From Clostridia bacterium (GTDB taxonomy: Bacteria > Bacillota > Clostridia > Lachnospirales > Lachnospiraceae), in the NCBI GenBank assembly GCA_910575625.1, contig CAJTFD010000011.1, positions 62,001 through 126,000 on the forward strand: DNA of 64,000 nt, read 5' to 3'. The position numbers were made by a program, and so were the translations under genes. Of the stretch, positions 32,598 to 42,155 are shown one piece after another (position 1 is the first letter of the stretch; every line of letters begins with the position of its first letter). The notes under the pieces are model-generated. The model searched no databases and was not told where the DNA came from. It saw only the letters and a list, made by a program, of their open reading frames with translations.

Positions 32598-34733
32598 CTA
32601 CATAGACTTCCGCTCCGCGATCTCCGCCATCTTCGCCGCATTCAGCCGCGTATCCCCATGGACACGGCTGTACGACAGATATCCGTTCATACGGTCGATC
32701 TTCGTCAAGTTCTTCGAGCCGCACGCCGGACACACATCCATATCCAATTCCTCATGCCCACAATCATCGCAGTACGCCAGCGACAGGTTCACGCCCTCAT
32801 AATAGCCCAGCTCCATTGCCCTGCGGATCAGCGTCCGTATGGCTTCCTTATTATAATCGATCGGATAGCGCACGTACTGGATCTTGCCGCCGTTGCACAG
32901 TTCCCAGAACCTTCCCTCTAAGTCCTGCTTCTGTATGGGCGTGATATCCTCCGTCACATGACAGTGAAAACTGTTGCTCACATAGGGCCGGTCCGAGACA
33001 TTTTCCACGATCCCGTACATCTTGCGGAACTGTTCCACCTGGAGCCCGCAGAGGCTCTCCGCCGGTGTGCCATAAATGGCATAGAGATGCCCATCCTCCT
33101 CCTTATATTCCGATACTTTTCGGTTGATATATTGGAGCACCTCCAGCGCAAACTTCCCGTCCTCCGCGATCGACTTCCCGTTATACAGTTCCTGCAGCTC
33201 GTTGAGGGCCGTGATGCCAAAAGATGCAGTCATAGGCTTTAAGATCTTCCGTATCCGCTCATGGGGCTGCAGATGCCCTCCATAAAAACCGCCCTCACAG
33301 TACGCCAGCGGATTCGTGGACGCTTTCATCTGCCCCAGATACTCATACGTCCGTTTATGCAGATCCCGGATCATCTCCAGGTAGAAATCCAGCACCTCGT
33401 AAAAATCCCGGCTCTCCGCCCTGGATCTCGCCAAGATCATGGGCAGGTGCAGGCTCACCGCCCCAATGTTGAACCGCCCCACAAAAACAGGCACGTCCGC
33501 GTCATCCGCCGGATTCATGCCGCCCCGCTCATACCAGGGACTTAAGAACGCCCGGCATCCCATGGGACTGATCACTTTTTTGTATTGCTTGTACATGCTG
33601 GCAATGTACCCTTTTCCCGTCAGGGAGAGCCAATCCGGATACATGGTCTTTGCCGAACAGTCTACCCCGGCTTCAAACACATCCTCACAGGGTTTCCCCG
33701 GCCCGTGCAGTTCCTCGTCGTACAGGAACACGATCTTCGGGAACAACACCGGCTTCTTGTGCCCCGCCTTCCCCTGGCCGCCCATGTGGACAGTCAGAAG
33801 CGACAGGTTGCACATCTTTTCAAAAGGATCCGTCCCCAGGCCCATCGTGACTGTCACAAAAGGATAATCCCCCCGGGAAGATCCCACCGTATTTAATTTA
33901 TACTCGATGCCCTGCCATCCCTGGTCATAATCCCGGCGGACCTTGTCCTGGGCGTAAACAGCCGCCTTCTCTTCCCGGCCCGCCCAGTCCCCGTCGGTGT
34001 ATCTCAAAAATTCAGTGTAATATTTATCATAACTCTTCTTCGCGTACGGACCTAAAATTTTATCCACCTCCGGCACGGTGAATCCCCCGTACTGCTGCGC
34101 CGCCGTACTGAGGATGATATCCCCCATCACATCGAAAGCCGTGTCCAAGGTCTTCGGCTCATTATACCAGACATTCCCCATCTCAAAGCCGCCCTTTAAC
34201 ACATCCGCCACATTGAACAGACAGCAGTTCATGGTATCCAGCCTGGCCGACTGGTCGTGGATGTAGATATAGCCATCCTTACATGCCTGCAGCTCATTCC
34301 GGTTCATGAAAAATTTCCGGTAGAGTTCCTTATTCAATTCATTGAAGATCAGACTCCGTTTGGTGGCCACCAGTGCACTGTCCGTATTTGCATTGCTCTT
34401 ATCCCCGATGTAGCGGATCGCCTGGCTCTTGGTGTACACATCGTCCATCATATGGATAAAATCCAATTTGTAATTCCGGTAATCCCGGTAACTCTTGGCC
34501 ACCGCAGGGTTGACCTCCTCAAGGGCCCCCTCCACGATATTGTGCATATCCTGGATCGGGATCCTCTCCTTTCCCAGGGACTCGGCCCGCTCTGTGGCAA
34601 ATCTGCAGATAAATCCTGTCTCCTGCTCCGTAAATGTGTAGAGTATACGGGCCGCCGACTTATTGACTGCCGCCACGATCTTCTCCGCGTTGAACTCTTC
34701 CAATGTACCGTCTTTCTTGATAATACAGATCAT
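32598..34733 (-). CDS. nrdD: Anaerobic ribonucleoside-triphosphate reductase
   Basis: 711 residues. Residues 1-90 are an ATP-cone (MICIIKKDGTLEEFNAEKIV). The body is class III reductase (DQSARLDTMNCCLFNVADVL; NTVGSSRGDYPFVTVTMGLG). The C-terminus has the zinc site CDDCG/CPACG and the glycyl-radical loop RMNGYLSYSRVHGDTRLN. It makes dNTPs without oxygen after activation by NrdG, which is not in this window. The start at 34733 fits GGAGG 6 bases upstream; an ATG at 34748 is the alternative. Confidence 0.95.
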   Translation of the reverse strand: MICIIKKDGTLEEFNAEKIVAAVNKSAARILYTFTEQETGFICRFATERAESLGKERIPIQDMHNIVEGALEEVNPAVAKSYRDYRNYKLDFIHMMDDVYTKSQAIRYIGDKSNANTDSALVATKRSLIFNELNKELYRKFFMNRNELQACKDGYIYIHDQSARLDTMNCCLFNVADVLKGGFEMGNVWYNEPKTLDTAFDVMGDIILSTAAQQYGGFTVPEVDKILGPYAKKSYDKYYTEFLRYTDGDWAGREEKAAVYAQDKVRRDYDQGWQGIEYKLNTVGSSRGDYPFVTVTMGLGTDPFEKMCNLSLLTVHMGGQGKAGHKKPVLFPKIVFLYDEELHGPGKPCEDVFEAGVDCSAKTMYPDWLSLTGKGYIASMYKQYKKVISPMGCRAFLSPWYERGGMNPADDADVPVFVGRFNIGAVSLHLPMILARSRAESRDFYEVLDFYLEMIRDLHKRTYEYLGQMKASTNPLAYCEGGFYGGHLQPHERIRKILKPMTASFGITALNELQELYNGKSIAEDGKFALEVLQYINRKVSEYKEEDGHLYAIYGTPAESLCGLQVEQFRKMYGIVENVSDRPYVSNSFHCHVTEDITPIQKQDLEGRFWELCNGGKIQYVRYPIDYNKEAIRTLIRRAMELGYYEGVNLSLAYCDDCGHEELDMDVCPACGSKNLTKIDRMNGYLSYSRVHGDTRLNAAKMAEIAERKSM

Positions 34734-34880
34734 CTCTCCATCCTCCATCTCCTCCCAGATTGCCCGGCCCGCAGAAATCTTATCTCTCCATACTATACAT
34801 GTTCCCCTGATCCATGTCAACACACTTGCCGCCCCGCCTTTGTTTCTGTTATACAAAAATGAGGAGAACATATCTGTGAA

Positions 34881-35127
34881 GCAAAACATCCGATCCGCTA
34901 CAAAGAAGTACCCGGCGCAGAAAAAACATTAGAAGATATCATACGAGCAGCGACAGAGGACAACAAGATAAACAGCATGCTGCGCAGCAGATACCTCCGC
35001 CGGATACCTGGACTATTACCATTTGAAGAGGGGATATCTATTGAGTTTCAATTTTAACAAAAATAAAAAAACAGGGATAAAAGAGATACGGATCGGTGAC
35101 CGGAAGATCTTGGAAGTGGTTGTATAA
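34881..35127 (+). pseudogene. C-terminal remnant of an AAA-ATPase-like/PD-(D/E)XK protein
   Basis: In the gap between nrdD and sigK, 34999-35127 reads AGYLDYYHLKRGYLLSFNFN, then KKTGIKEIRIGDRKILEVVV and stop. This resembles the C-terminal end of the AAA-ATPase_like/DUF1703 nuclease family common in Lachnospiraceae (from recall). Sequence from 34881 (HPIRYKEVPGAEKTLEDIIR) is coding-like in a different frame. The rest of the gene is absent. Confidence 0.5.
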
Positions 35128-35333
35128 ATAAAGGCGGTCGCTATCATGTGATCAGCAGATGGATGGCATCCCCTTTTACCATAATATCTTTCGCATATGG
35201 AATACAAATTTGTTTGTACAACATATTTTTCACATAAAAAGCATATACTCTATCAAAAACCCTGCCATTGGAAAAGCACGAAGACTGCACCCCTCACATA
35301 AAATATAAAGAAATCCCCAAAGAGGTGCAATTT

Positions 35334-35960
35334 TTGAAGACTTTTCAAAAGCCCCTAACGGCAGACGAAGAGAAATATTACCTAGAGAGATGCCAAGCAG
35401 GGGATCAGCAGGCCAAAGACGTGCTGGTGGAGAGGAACCTGCGTCTGGTGGCGCACATCGCCAAGAAGTACCAGGGCCTGGACGAAGACCAGGATGACCT
35501 GATCTCCATCGGAACGATCGGCCTGATCAAAGCCGTTACCACATTCAGCCTGGATAAGCGGACCCGCTTGAGCACCTACGCGGCCCGCTGCATCGACAAC
35601 GAACTGCTCATGTTCTTACGGTCCCGCAAAAAATATTCCCGGGAAGTTTCGCTCTATGAACCGATCGGTACAGATAAAGAGGGGAATGAGATCAACCTCC
35701 TGGACATCATGGAGAGTCCCCCGGTTGATGTGGTCGAACAGTACACACAAAAAGAACAGCTCAAGAAATTGTCAAAACTCATAGCAGACGCCTTAAACAC
35801 CAAAGAATTTGAAGTGATCAAATATCGCTATGGCCTGTACGGGGAAGATGAGCTCACGCAGCGGGAGATCGCGCAGAAGCTGGGGATCAGCCGCTCCTAC
35901 GTCTCCCGAATCGAGAAGAATGCCCTGACCAAACTGCGCCAGCTATTCCTCCCTGCGTAA
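35334..35960 (+). CDS. sigK: RNA polymerase sporulation sigma factor SigK
   Basis: 208 residues. VERNLRLVAHIAKKY, DDLISIGTIGLIKAV, YAARCIDNELLMFLRS (region 2) and TQREIAQKLGISRSYVSRIE (region 4) match SigK closely. TTG at 35334 is chosen because GAGGTG lies ~8 bases upstream and the product then starts with KTFQKPL as in relatives; a TTG at 35268 has no site. Sigma-K directs late mother-cell transcription. It is a single intact frame, with no skin-type insertion. Its 3' end overlaps the convergent U32 gene by 18 bases. Confidence 0.93.
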   Translation: MKTFQKPLTADEEKYYLERCQAGDQQAKDVLVERNLRLVAHIAKKYQGLDEDQDDLISIGTIGLIKAVTTFSLDKRTRLSTYAARCIDNELLMFLRSRKKYSREVSLYEPIGTDKEGNEINLLDIMESPPVDVVEQYTQKEQLKKLSKLIADALNTKEFEVIKYRYGLYGEDELTQREIAQKLGISRSYVSRIEKNALTKLRQLFLPA

Positions 35961-37181
35961 GATATCGTATTTTTCCACACCCGCACCCAGCCGTACATAC
36001 AGGACCTCTCGGGAATGGGGCGCACTCTCCCGCTGCCTGCCCTCCTCATCCAAGAGTTCCAGGACGACGGTCTGTATATCCGATCCATCGGGCTTCATGA
36101 TCTCGATATGATCTCCCACAGAGAACTTATTTTTCTGGGTGATCCGGCCAAGCCCCCGGTCATCCACAGCCTCCACATACCCCAGGTATGTATACCCTTT
36201 CATATAAGTACTCTCGTCATAGATCTGCGTATGTTCGTTCGGTTTGCCATAGAAAAACCCCGTGGTAAACTGACGATACGTACAGCCTCCGATCTGCTCC
36301 CGATACCAGTCCATATTCTCCCGGTATCTCTCCTCGCTCTCCATACAGTCATCGATGGCTTTCCGGTACGTCCGTGCCACCGTGGCCACATAGAGGGCCG
36401 CCCGCATCCGTCCCTCGATCTTAAAGCTATCGATCCCCGCCCTGATCAGATCGTCCATGTGCTCGATCATGCACAGATCCTTCGAGTTGAACAGATACGT
36501 GCCCCGGTCATTTTCATACACCGGCAGATATTCCCCGGGCCTCTGCTCCTCCACCACCGCGTATTTCCAGCGGCAGGGATGGGTACAGGCCCCCTGGTTC
36601 GCGTCCCGCCCTGTAAAATAATTACTGAGCAGACATCTCCCGGAATAAGATATGCACATGGCCCCGTGGATAAAACTCTCAATCTCCATATCCGGCGGGA
36701 TCTTCCGGCGGATCTCCCGGATCTCATCCAGCGACAATTCCCGGGCAGACACCACCCGTTTTGCTCCGAGACGATGCCAGAAGAGATACGTGCCGTAATT
36801 TGTATTATTGGCCTGTGTGCTCACGTGCCGCTCAATCTCGGGACAGACCTCACAGGCGATATCGTAGACGCCCGGATCCGAGATGATCAGGGCATCGGGC
36901 TGGATCTCCTTTAACTCCTGAAAATACGCGCGCACACCCTCCAGATCCTGATCATGGGCCAGGATATTCGCCGTCACATACACTTTCACTCCATGCTGAT
37001 GGGCAAAGATGATCCCCTCCCGCATCTGTTCCATGGAGAAATTATGGGCCTTTGCCCGCAGACTGTAGACCTCCCCGCCCACATACACGGCATCCGCCCC
37101 GTAGATCACCGCGATCCTCAGCACATCCAAGCTGTTTGCCGGTATGAGCAGTTCTGGTCTTTTCTTCTTGATCGCTCTCAA
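35943..37181 (-). CDS. trhP: U32 family protein, tRNA uridine hydroxylation (TrhP-like)
   Basis: 412 residues. ELLIPANSLDVLRIAVIYGA, VYVTANILAHDQDL, the U32 signature ESFIHGAMCISYSGRCLLSN and CTHPCRWKY (iron-sulfur-type cysteines), then a C-terminal barrel (KNKFSVGDHIEIMKP). U32 proteins of this branch (YrrN/YrrO) make 5-hydroxyuridine at tRNA position 34 using prephenate. The next gene upstream is the O-methyltransferase that methylates that product, which supports the assignment. Confidence 0.88.
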   Translation of the reverse strand: MRAIKKKRPELLIPANSLDVLRIAVIYGADAVYVGGEVYSLRAKAHNFSMEQMREGIIFAHQHGVKVYVTANILAHDQDLEGVRAYFQELKEIQPDALIISDPGVYDIACEVCPEIERHVSTQANNTNYGTYLFWHRLGAKRVVSARELSLDEIREIRRKIPPDMEIESFIHGAMCISYSGRCLLSNYFTGRDANQGACTHPCRWKYAVVEEQRPGEYLPVYENDRGTYLFNSKDLCMIEHMDDLIRAGIDSFKIEGRMRAALYVATVARTYRKAIDDCMESEERYRENMDWYREQIGGCTYRQFTTGFFYGKPNEHTQIYDESTYMKGYTYLGYVEAVDDRGLGRITQKNKFSVGDHIEIMKPDGSDIQTVVLELLDEEGRQRESAPHSREVLYVRLGAGVEKYDILRREE

Positions 37182-37194
37182 TCTTACTTCCTTT

Positions 37195-37854
37195 CTAGAA
37201 CGTCCTCTTTACACTCACGGCCAAACCATCCCCCAGAGGGAGCACGCTGGTATACAGCTCCGCGTGGTGGGTCAGCTCATACAGATACGCCCGCATCCGT
37301 TTATGGATCGTCCGATCCCGGCGTTCCACCAAAAACCTGGATTCTATGATATCCCCGTCCTGAAGGACATTGTCCGACAAGAGCACACCGCCAGCAGACA
37401 GGAGCCGTACCAGATCCGGCATCCAATGGATATACTGTCCCTTCGCCGCATCCAGGAAGATCAGCTCATACGTCCCCGTAAGCCCGGAGAGCACCCGTCC
37501 CGCGTCTCCCTCGATCAGACGGATCTGTTTTTTAGGCCCGCATTGATGCCCGTATTTCTGAAAATTTTCCTTTGCCGCAATGATGCGCGGCCCATGGTCT
37601 TCGATCGTAGTGATCTGGCAGTCCTCGGGTCCGTATGCGCACATCAGGAGCGCGGAAAAACCCACAGCCGTCCCCACCTCCAAGATCCTGCGGGGCTGCC
37701 CGATCGATAAGACAGTCCGCAGAAAGCTCTGGACTTCTTTACGGATGATCGGTATGGACGCTTCTTGTGCCGCCCTCTCTATCTGTTCCAGGTAAGCAGG
37801 ATATCCCTGATCCAGAGAATTGATGTAGGCCGTCATCCGCTCGGATCCGATCAC
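37195..37854 (-). CDS. trmR: tRNA 5-hydroxyuridine O-methyltransferase (TrmR-like)
   Basis: 219 residues, class I SAM O-methyltransferase: ILEVGTAVGFSALLMCAYGP (motif I), IRLIEGDAGRVL, YELIFLDAAKGQYIHWMPDL (metal-binding D) and LLSDNVLQDGDI. YrrM/TrmR turns ho5U34 into mo5U34. It overlaps the MltG-like gene upstream by 4 bases and precedes trhP by 13, the same order as yrrL-yrrM-yrrN in Bacillus. Confidence 0.88.
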   Translation of the reverse strand: MIGSERMTAYINSLDQGYPAYLEQIERAAQEASIPIIRKEVQSFLRTVLSIGQPRRILEVGTAVGFSALLMCAYGPEDCQITTIEDHGPRIIAAKENFQKYGHQCGPKKQIRLIEGDAGRVLSGLTGTYELIFLDAAKGQYIHWMPDLVRLLSAGGVLLSDNVLQDGDIIESRFLVERRDRTIHKRMRAYLYELTHHAELYTSVLPLGDGLAVSVKRTF

Positions 37855-38258
37855 CAGTCTTCCTCCTCTTCTGGGCTCTCCTCCTGCTCCCCGGCCAGGA
37901 CCGCCATGATCTGATCCGGCGTAAAAGCAGTGCTCAGGATATAAGTCCCCGGGTTCAATCTTCCCTTATAATTCGAGAGCTTCTCCTGGACATAGAACAC
38001 CTTCGCGTCCTCGATCAGCCCCTTTTTCTTTAAAGTCTTTCCAATATCATATACGGAAGCCCCTTCCTTGATGACCACCGTGATCTCCTGTCCGTCGCCT
38101 GGACTCATGGGCTGCTGGTTGAAAATATCGTATCCAAAACGATACGCCGACCTGCCCAGCCAGATCACCAGGACAAGGACCCCGATATAGAGCACAACCC
38201 GGAAAAAACCACTGGCTACCGCCACCCCATGATCTTGATCTGTACTGATATTTGTCAT
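37851..38258 (-). CDS. MltG-like (YceG N-terminal) short membrane protein
   Basis: 135 residues: cytosolic tail, one transmembrane helix (VVLYIGVLVLVIWLG, ~22-37) and a LysM-like domain (VVIKEGASVYDIGKTLKKKG; LNPGTYILSTAFTPDQIMAV). Full MltG is over 300 residues with a lytic transglycosylase domain; here only the N-terminal module remains, and the frame ends in an acidic tail. The position matches yrrL (mltG) in Bacillus. It is either a clade-specific short form that binds glycan, or a truncation. Confidence 0.75.
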   Translation of the reverse strand: MTNISTDQDHGVAVASGFFRVVLYIGVLVLVIWLGRSAYRFGYDIFNQQPMSPGDGQEITVVIKEGASVYDIGKTLKKKGLIEDAKVFYVQEKLSNYKGRLNPGTYILSTAFTPDQIMAVLAGEQEESPEEEEDW

Positions 38259-38301
38259 GCCGCTCTCCTATACCCTGTGTCCAAATCTGCGCACGCAGAC
38301 A

Positions 38302-38652
38302 TCACTCGTACAAAGTCGTTCCGGGAACGTGGATATCGATCCCGCCGTTTATTTCCAGGCTGATATACTGGAGGAGTTTACACAGATCCAACTCCGCCTG
38401 GAAATATGCATTTACCTGGGGGATCCTCATCAGTTCCTTTGACTCTTCATCCAGCTCCCGGATCCCCTGGAAAAGTTTCTGGGGATCTTTTTGCGTATGG
38501 AGCCGATGGTTGGCCCTGCTAAAATCGTCTACCCGGATCTTCAGCTGCGGAGTCTCGTTCAGGCTGGTCTCCGCCTGCTTATACAGGCGGTACTCATTGC
38601 TCTCCTTGACAGCCTGGATCAAAAGCTCCATATATTTTATGATATCATCCAT
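38302..38652 (-). CDS. YlbF/YmcA family protein
   Basis: 116 residues, helical (MDDIIKYMELLIQAVKESNE; SLNETPQLKIRVDDFSRANH; NAYFQAELDLCKLLQYISLE). In Bacillus YlbF, YmcA and YaaT form the RicFTA complex that steers RNase Y and mRNA maturation. Being next to RNase J fits a role in RNA decay. Start at 38652; an ATG 6 bases upstream is possible. Confidence 0.75.
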   Translation of the reverse strand: MDDIIKYMELLIQAVKESNEYRLYKQAETSLNETPQLKIRVDDFSRANHRLHTQKDPQKLFQGIRELDEESKELMRIPQVNAYFQAELDLCKLLQYISLEINGGIDIHVPGTTLYE

Positions 38653-38674
38653 AAACATACCCCTTACAGTATCG

Positions 38675-40543
38675 TTACGCTTCCATGATGATCGGCAGGA
38701 TCATTGGCCTTCTTTTAGTCCGTTTCCACAGAAAATCGCTCAGGGAATCTTTCACCACCGTCTTGATCTTGCCCCAGTCGCTCACATGCCGGTCGATACA
38801 ATCATGCAGGGCATCCTCCACCACTTTCCTGGCTTGCCCCATCAGATCTTCGGACTCACGCACATACACAAATCCCCTTGACACGATATCCGGCCCAGAC
38901 AGCACGATGTTCGACCGTCGCTCCAGGGTCATGACCACGATCATGATCCCGTCCTCGGCCAGATGCTGGCGGTCACGCAGCACGATGTTTCCCACATCGC
39001 CCACACCCAGGCCGTCCACCAAGATCGCGCCCACCGGCACATTGTCCGTCTGCTCGGCCTCGTCCTCATCCATCTCCAGCACATTCCCGGAACGCAGGAT
39101 GAACACATTTTCTTTCGGTATCCCCAAACTCTCGGCCAGATTCGCCTGGGCTTTCAGATGCCTGTACTCCCCGTGCACCGGTATGGCGTACTTGGGATGC
39201 ACCAGAGAATAGATCAGCTTGATCTCCTCCTGACAGGCATGTCCGGACACGTGGACATCCTGGAAGATCACCTCCGCTCCCTTCTGCGAAAGCTCATTGA
39301 TGACCTTGGATACGGCCTTCTCGTTGCCCGGGATCGGGTTGGAACTGAAGATGATCGTATCCCCCGGTTTTATGGTGATCTTCTTGTGTATATTGTAGGC
39401 CATCCGGGACAGAGCGGCCATGGATTCCCCCTGGCTCCCTGTAGTGATCAGCACCACCTTGTCATCTGGATAATTTTTCAGCTGATCCACCTCGATCAGC
39501 GTATTCTGCGGGATCTTCAGATACCCCAGCTCCGAGGCCGTCCCGATCACGTTGACCATACTGCGCCCTTCCACCACCACTTTCCTGCCGTATTTATACG
39601 CGGAGTTGATGATCTGCTGCACCCTGTCCACATTCGATGCGAACGTGGCGATGATGATCCTGGTGTTCGTGTGTTCGTGAAAGATATTGTCAAACACATG
39701 TCCCACCGTGCGCTCGGACATGGTAAATCCTTTGCGCTCCGCGTTGGTGCTGTCGCACATCAGGGCCAATACCCCCTTCTTTCCGATTTCCGCAAATCTC
39801 TGCAGATCGATGGCGTCCCCAAACACCGGCGTGTAATCCACTTTAAAATCGCCTGTGTGCATCACGATTCCCGCCGGAGAGTAGATGGCCAGGGCGGCCG
39901 CATCCTGGATGCTATGGTTCGTCTTTATGAACTCCACAGCAAAATCCCCCAGGTTGATCACCTGGCCGTGTCTGACCACCTTGCGCTTCACCGTGCGCAG
40001 CAGGCCGTGTTCCTTTAATTTGTTTTCGATCAGCCCGATCGTCAGCTTCGTGGCATAGACCGGGACGTTCAGTTCCTTCAAAACATAGGGCAGAGCCCCA
40101 ATATGATCCTCGTGCCCATGGGTGATCACAAATCCTTTTACCTTGCTCCGGTTGTCCTTCAGATATGTGATGTCCGGGATCACCAGGTCGATGCCCAGCA
40201 TGTCATCCTCCGGGAACGCCAGTCCGCAGTCCACCACCACGATATTATCTTCGTATTCAAAGGCCGTAATGTTCATCCCAATCTGTTCCAGCCCTCCTAG
40301 GGGGATGATCTTCAGTTTCGAGCCGCTTTTCTTATTCCTGCGGGACGCGGGCCGGTTCGTCTTGACAGGGATCTGTTTGGCGGGCAGGCTCTTCTTCATG
40401 CCGCCCTTGATCCCGCCCTTCGCGCTGTTCTTGCCGCCACTGTGCGTATTTTTCTTAGGATACGTTCTGTTCACATTAGCATTTTTTGTACCACCGTCCA
40501 TATTGTTTACTGTGTCATTACTCAAAGATTGCACCTCCATCAT
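38675..40543 (-). CDS. rnj: Ribonuclease J
   Basis: 622 residues. The first ~75 are a Lys/Asn/Gly-rich disordered extension. The metallo-beta-lactamase core follows (IPLGGLEQIGMN; VITHGHEDHIGALPYVL with the HxHxDH zinc motif), then beta-CASP (TSTNAERKGFT-type DSTNAERKGFTMSERTV; TTGSQGESMAALSRMA; VHVSGHACQEEI; PVHGEYRHL) and the C-terminal domain. It has 5'-3' exo- and endonuclease activity in mRNA turnover and rRNA maturation. Confidence 0.96.
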   Translation of the reverse strand: MMEVQSLSNDTVNNMDGGTKNANVNRTYPKKNTHSGGKNSAKGGIKGGMKKSLPAKQIPVKTNRPASRRNKKSGSKLKIIPLGGLEQIGMNITAFEYEDNIVVVDCGLAFPEDDMLGIDLVIPDITYLKDNRSKVKGFVITHGHEDHIGALPYVLKELNVPVYATKLTIGLIENKLKEHGLLRTVKRKVVRHGQVINLGDFAVEFIKTNHSIQDAAALAIYSPAGIVMHTGDFKVDYTPVFGDAIDLQRFAEIGKKGVLALMCDSTNAERKGFTMSERTVGHVFDNIFHEHTNTRIIIATFASNVDRVQQIINSAYKYGRKVVVEGRSMVNVIGTASELGYLKIPQNTLIEVDQLKNYPDDKVVLITTGSQGESMAALSRMAYNIHKKITIKPGDTIIFSSNPIPGNEKAVSKVINELSQKGAEVIFQDVHVSGHACQEEIKLIYSLVHPKYAIPVHGEYRHLKAQANLAESLGIPKENVFILRSGNVLEMDEDEAEQTDNVPVGAILVDGLGVGDVGNIVLRDRQHLAEDGIMIVVMTLERRSNIVLSGPDIVSRGFVYVRESEDLMGQARKVVEDALHDCIDRHVSDWGKIKTVVKDSLSDFLWKRTKRRPMILPIIMEA

Positions 40544-40555
40544 ACATGTGGCACA

Positions 40556-41026
40556 TTATCCCATATCTGTCCCCGACGGTCCATCCATTTTTTCCTGGCA
40601 CTCCTTACAATGACCATAAAGCTGCACTTTATGGTCCACGACCTGAAAACCATTCTTATCCCGGATATATTCTTCCAGCGTCTCCAAAAGATCGCCGTTA
40701 AAAGAAAAGACCCTGCCGCAAGAAAGGCATATCAAATGGTGGTGATGGTGCTGCCCTCCCGCGTCACTGCCGCGCACTTCATAGCGCACGCACCCATCAT
40801 CCAGATTTATCTGATCGATCAACTGTAACTCCAACAAAAGCTGTATGGTCCGGTAAACTGTCGCCAATCCGATCTCCGGATACTTTAGCCTGACCACATC
40901 ATATATCTCTTCCGCAGTCAGATGGCTGTCCTCACTGTCCGACAGCGCTTCCAGGACTCCGATCCTCTGGTTCGTCACCTTCAGGCCCTTATCCCTGAGA
41001 AACTGCGTAAAATGTTCTCTGTCCAT
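40556..41026 (-). CDS. Fur family transcriptional regulator
   Basis: 156 residues. Winged helix (LTAEEIYDVVRLKYPEIGLA, TVYRTIQLLLELQLI) followed by the metal-sensing domain with a His-rich loop (GQHHHHHLICLSCGRV) and GHCKECQEK, so both CxxC pairs of the structural zinc site are present. Whether it senses Fe, Zn or peroxide cannot be told. ATG 41026 has GAGGT 7 bases upstream; a leftward promoter lies in the AT-rich gap before it. Confidence 0.9.
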   Translation of the reverse strand: MDREHFTQFLRDKGLKVTNQRIGVLEALSDSEDSHLTAEEIYDVVRLKYPEIGLATVYRTIQLLLELQLIDQINLDDGCVRYEVRGSDAGGQHHHHHLICLSCGRVFSFNGDLLETLEEYIRDKNGFQVVDHKVQLYGHCKECQEKMDGPSGTDMG

Positions 41027-41110
41027 GACTGACCTCTTAATAAGACCCATATAAGATAATATGCATCACTACTTAAATAATTTATATTGATAAAGCCCTC
41101 TTTTGCGAGG

Positions 41111-41368
41111 TTAAAACTCCAGATCCACGTCCTCTAACATCTGCTCAAAAACTTTCGACACGGCCTTCAGTTCTTCTCCATCTTCCACAAACTCATAATC
41201 AGCCGTACCACTGTCCTTATCCGAAATATCTTTCAGGATATACGCCTGGGCTTCCTCCTCCTGGGAGTCGGAGACCAGCAGATAATCACAGCCGCTGATC
41301 TTCGCCTGTTCTTCCACGTAAAATTCCAGTTCCTGGCCGTCGTCCGCCATCAATCTTATTTTTTCCAT
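41111..41368 (-). CDS. DUF1292 family protein (YrzB-like)
   Basis: 85 acidic residues (MEKIRLMADDGQELEFYVEE; DYLLVSDSQEEEAQAYILKD). DUF1292 proteins lie after ruvX across Firmicutes, function unknown. ATG 41368 fits the family start. A GTG at 41377 overlaps the ruvX stop as GTGA and is a coupled alternative. Confidence 0.85.
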   Translation of the reverse strand: MEKIRLMADDGQELEFYVEEQAKISGCDYLLVSDSQEEEAQAYILKDISDKDSGTADYEFVEDGEELKAVSKVFEQMLEDVDLEF

Positions 41369-41373
41369 ATATA

Positions 41374-41796
41374 TCACTCTCTATTATGATCTAGATATCC
41401 CTGCAAGATAAACATTGCAGCCAATTCATCCACGTACTTTTTCCTGTCTTCCCTGCGTACTCCCGTCTGTGCCATTGTCCGGTCGGCCTCCACAGTGGTC
41501 AGTCTCTCATCCCACATAACAACAGGCAGACCTGTCCGCTTTTTCAAAATTTCTTGAAATTCCAGCGATTTCTCAGCCCTGTCTCCAATCGTATTATCCA
41601 TATTCTTCGGGAATCCCAACACAATGGATCCCACTTGGTATTCTGCGATCAGCTCATCGATCCGCGCCAGAGTCTGACGCAGCCTCTTCTCTGACTTTCT
41701 CCGGATGATCTCCACACCCTGGGCTGTAAAGCCCAAGGCGTCACTGACAGCTACCCCCACGGTCTTTGAACCGTAATCCAACCCCATGATCCTCAT
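41374..41796 (-). CDS. ruvX: Putative pre-16S rRNA nuclease / Holliday junction resolvase RuvX
   Basis: 140 residues. [20 protein letters not shown] is the first RNase H-fold strand pair with catalytic Asp, [18 protein letters not shown] the second, and [13 protein letters not shown] the third with Glu. The YqgF/RuvX family is implicated in 16S rRNA 5' processing and was also named a resolvase. Follows ireB by 3 bases. Confidence 0.92.
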   Translation of the reverse strand: MRIMGLDYGSKTVGVAVSDALGFTAQGVEIIRRKSEKRLRQTLARIDELIAEYQVGSIVLGFPKNMDNTIGDRAEKSLEFQEILKKRTGLPVVMWDERLTTVEADRTMAQTGVRREDRKKYVDELAAMFILQGYLDHNRE

Positions 41797-41799
41797 ACA

Positions 41800-42072
41800 T
41801 CAACGTTCCCAGGATCTGTTCCTGATATATTCTGTCAACAGTTCTTCCACCAGCTCATCGCGCTCCACTTTCATGATCATGCTCCGCGCGCCTTTGTGGC
41901 TGGTGATGTAAGTGGGGTCTCCGGACATGATATAGCCTACGATCTGATTGACCGGATTGTACCCTTTCTCATCCATAGCATTATAGACCAGATCCAATAC
42001 TTCTTTCACCTGGATCTCTATCTCTGGCTTTGTCTTGAAATATTGTGTATTATCAATATTTTCTCCCATCAT
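41800..42072 (-). CDS. ireB: IreB family regulatory phosphoprotein
   Basis: 90 residues. NTQYFKTKPE, VLDLVYNAMDEKGYNPVNQI, VGYIMSGDPTYITSHKGARS match IreB/DUF965. In Enterococcus, IreB is phosphorylated by the PASTA kinase IreK and modulates cell-envelope stress resistance; the kinase is not in this window. Start at 42072 or 42069, with GAGGG upstream; a 42099 start is possible. First gene of ireB-ruvX-DUF1292. Confidence 0.9.
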   Translation of the reverse strand: MMGENIDNTQYFKTKPEIEIQVKEVLDLVYNAMDEKGYNPVNQIVGYIMSGDPTYITSHKGARSMIMKVERDELVEELLTEYIRNRSWER

Positions 42073-42155
42073 CTTCACGCCCTCACTGATATTTTCCACA
42101 TATTGTCTATTTTAATATAAAACACCTGAAATTACAATGAAAAAATTCTTTAATT

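Noticed and set aside
38963-40018. 351-codon plus-strand frame within ribonuclease J
   Set aside because: Shadow of the rnj reading frame: His/Arg-rich, no ribosome site, no known relative.
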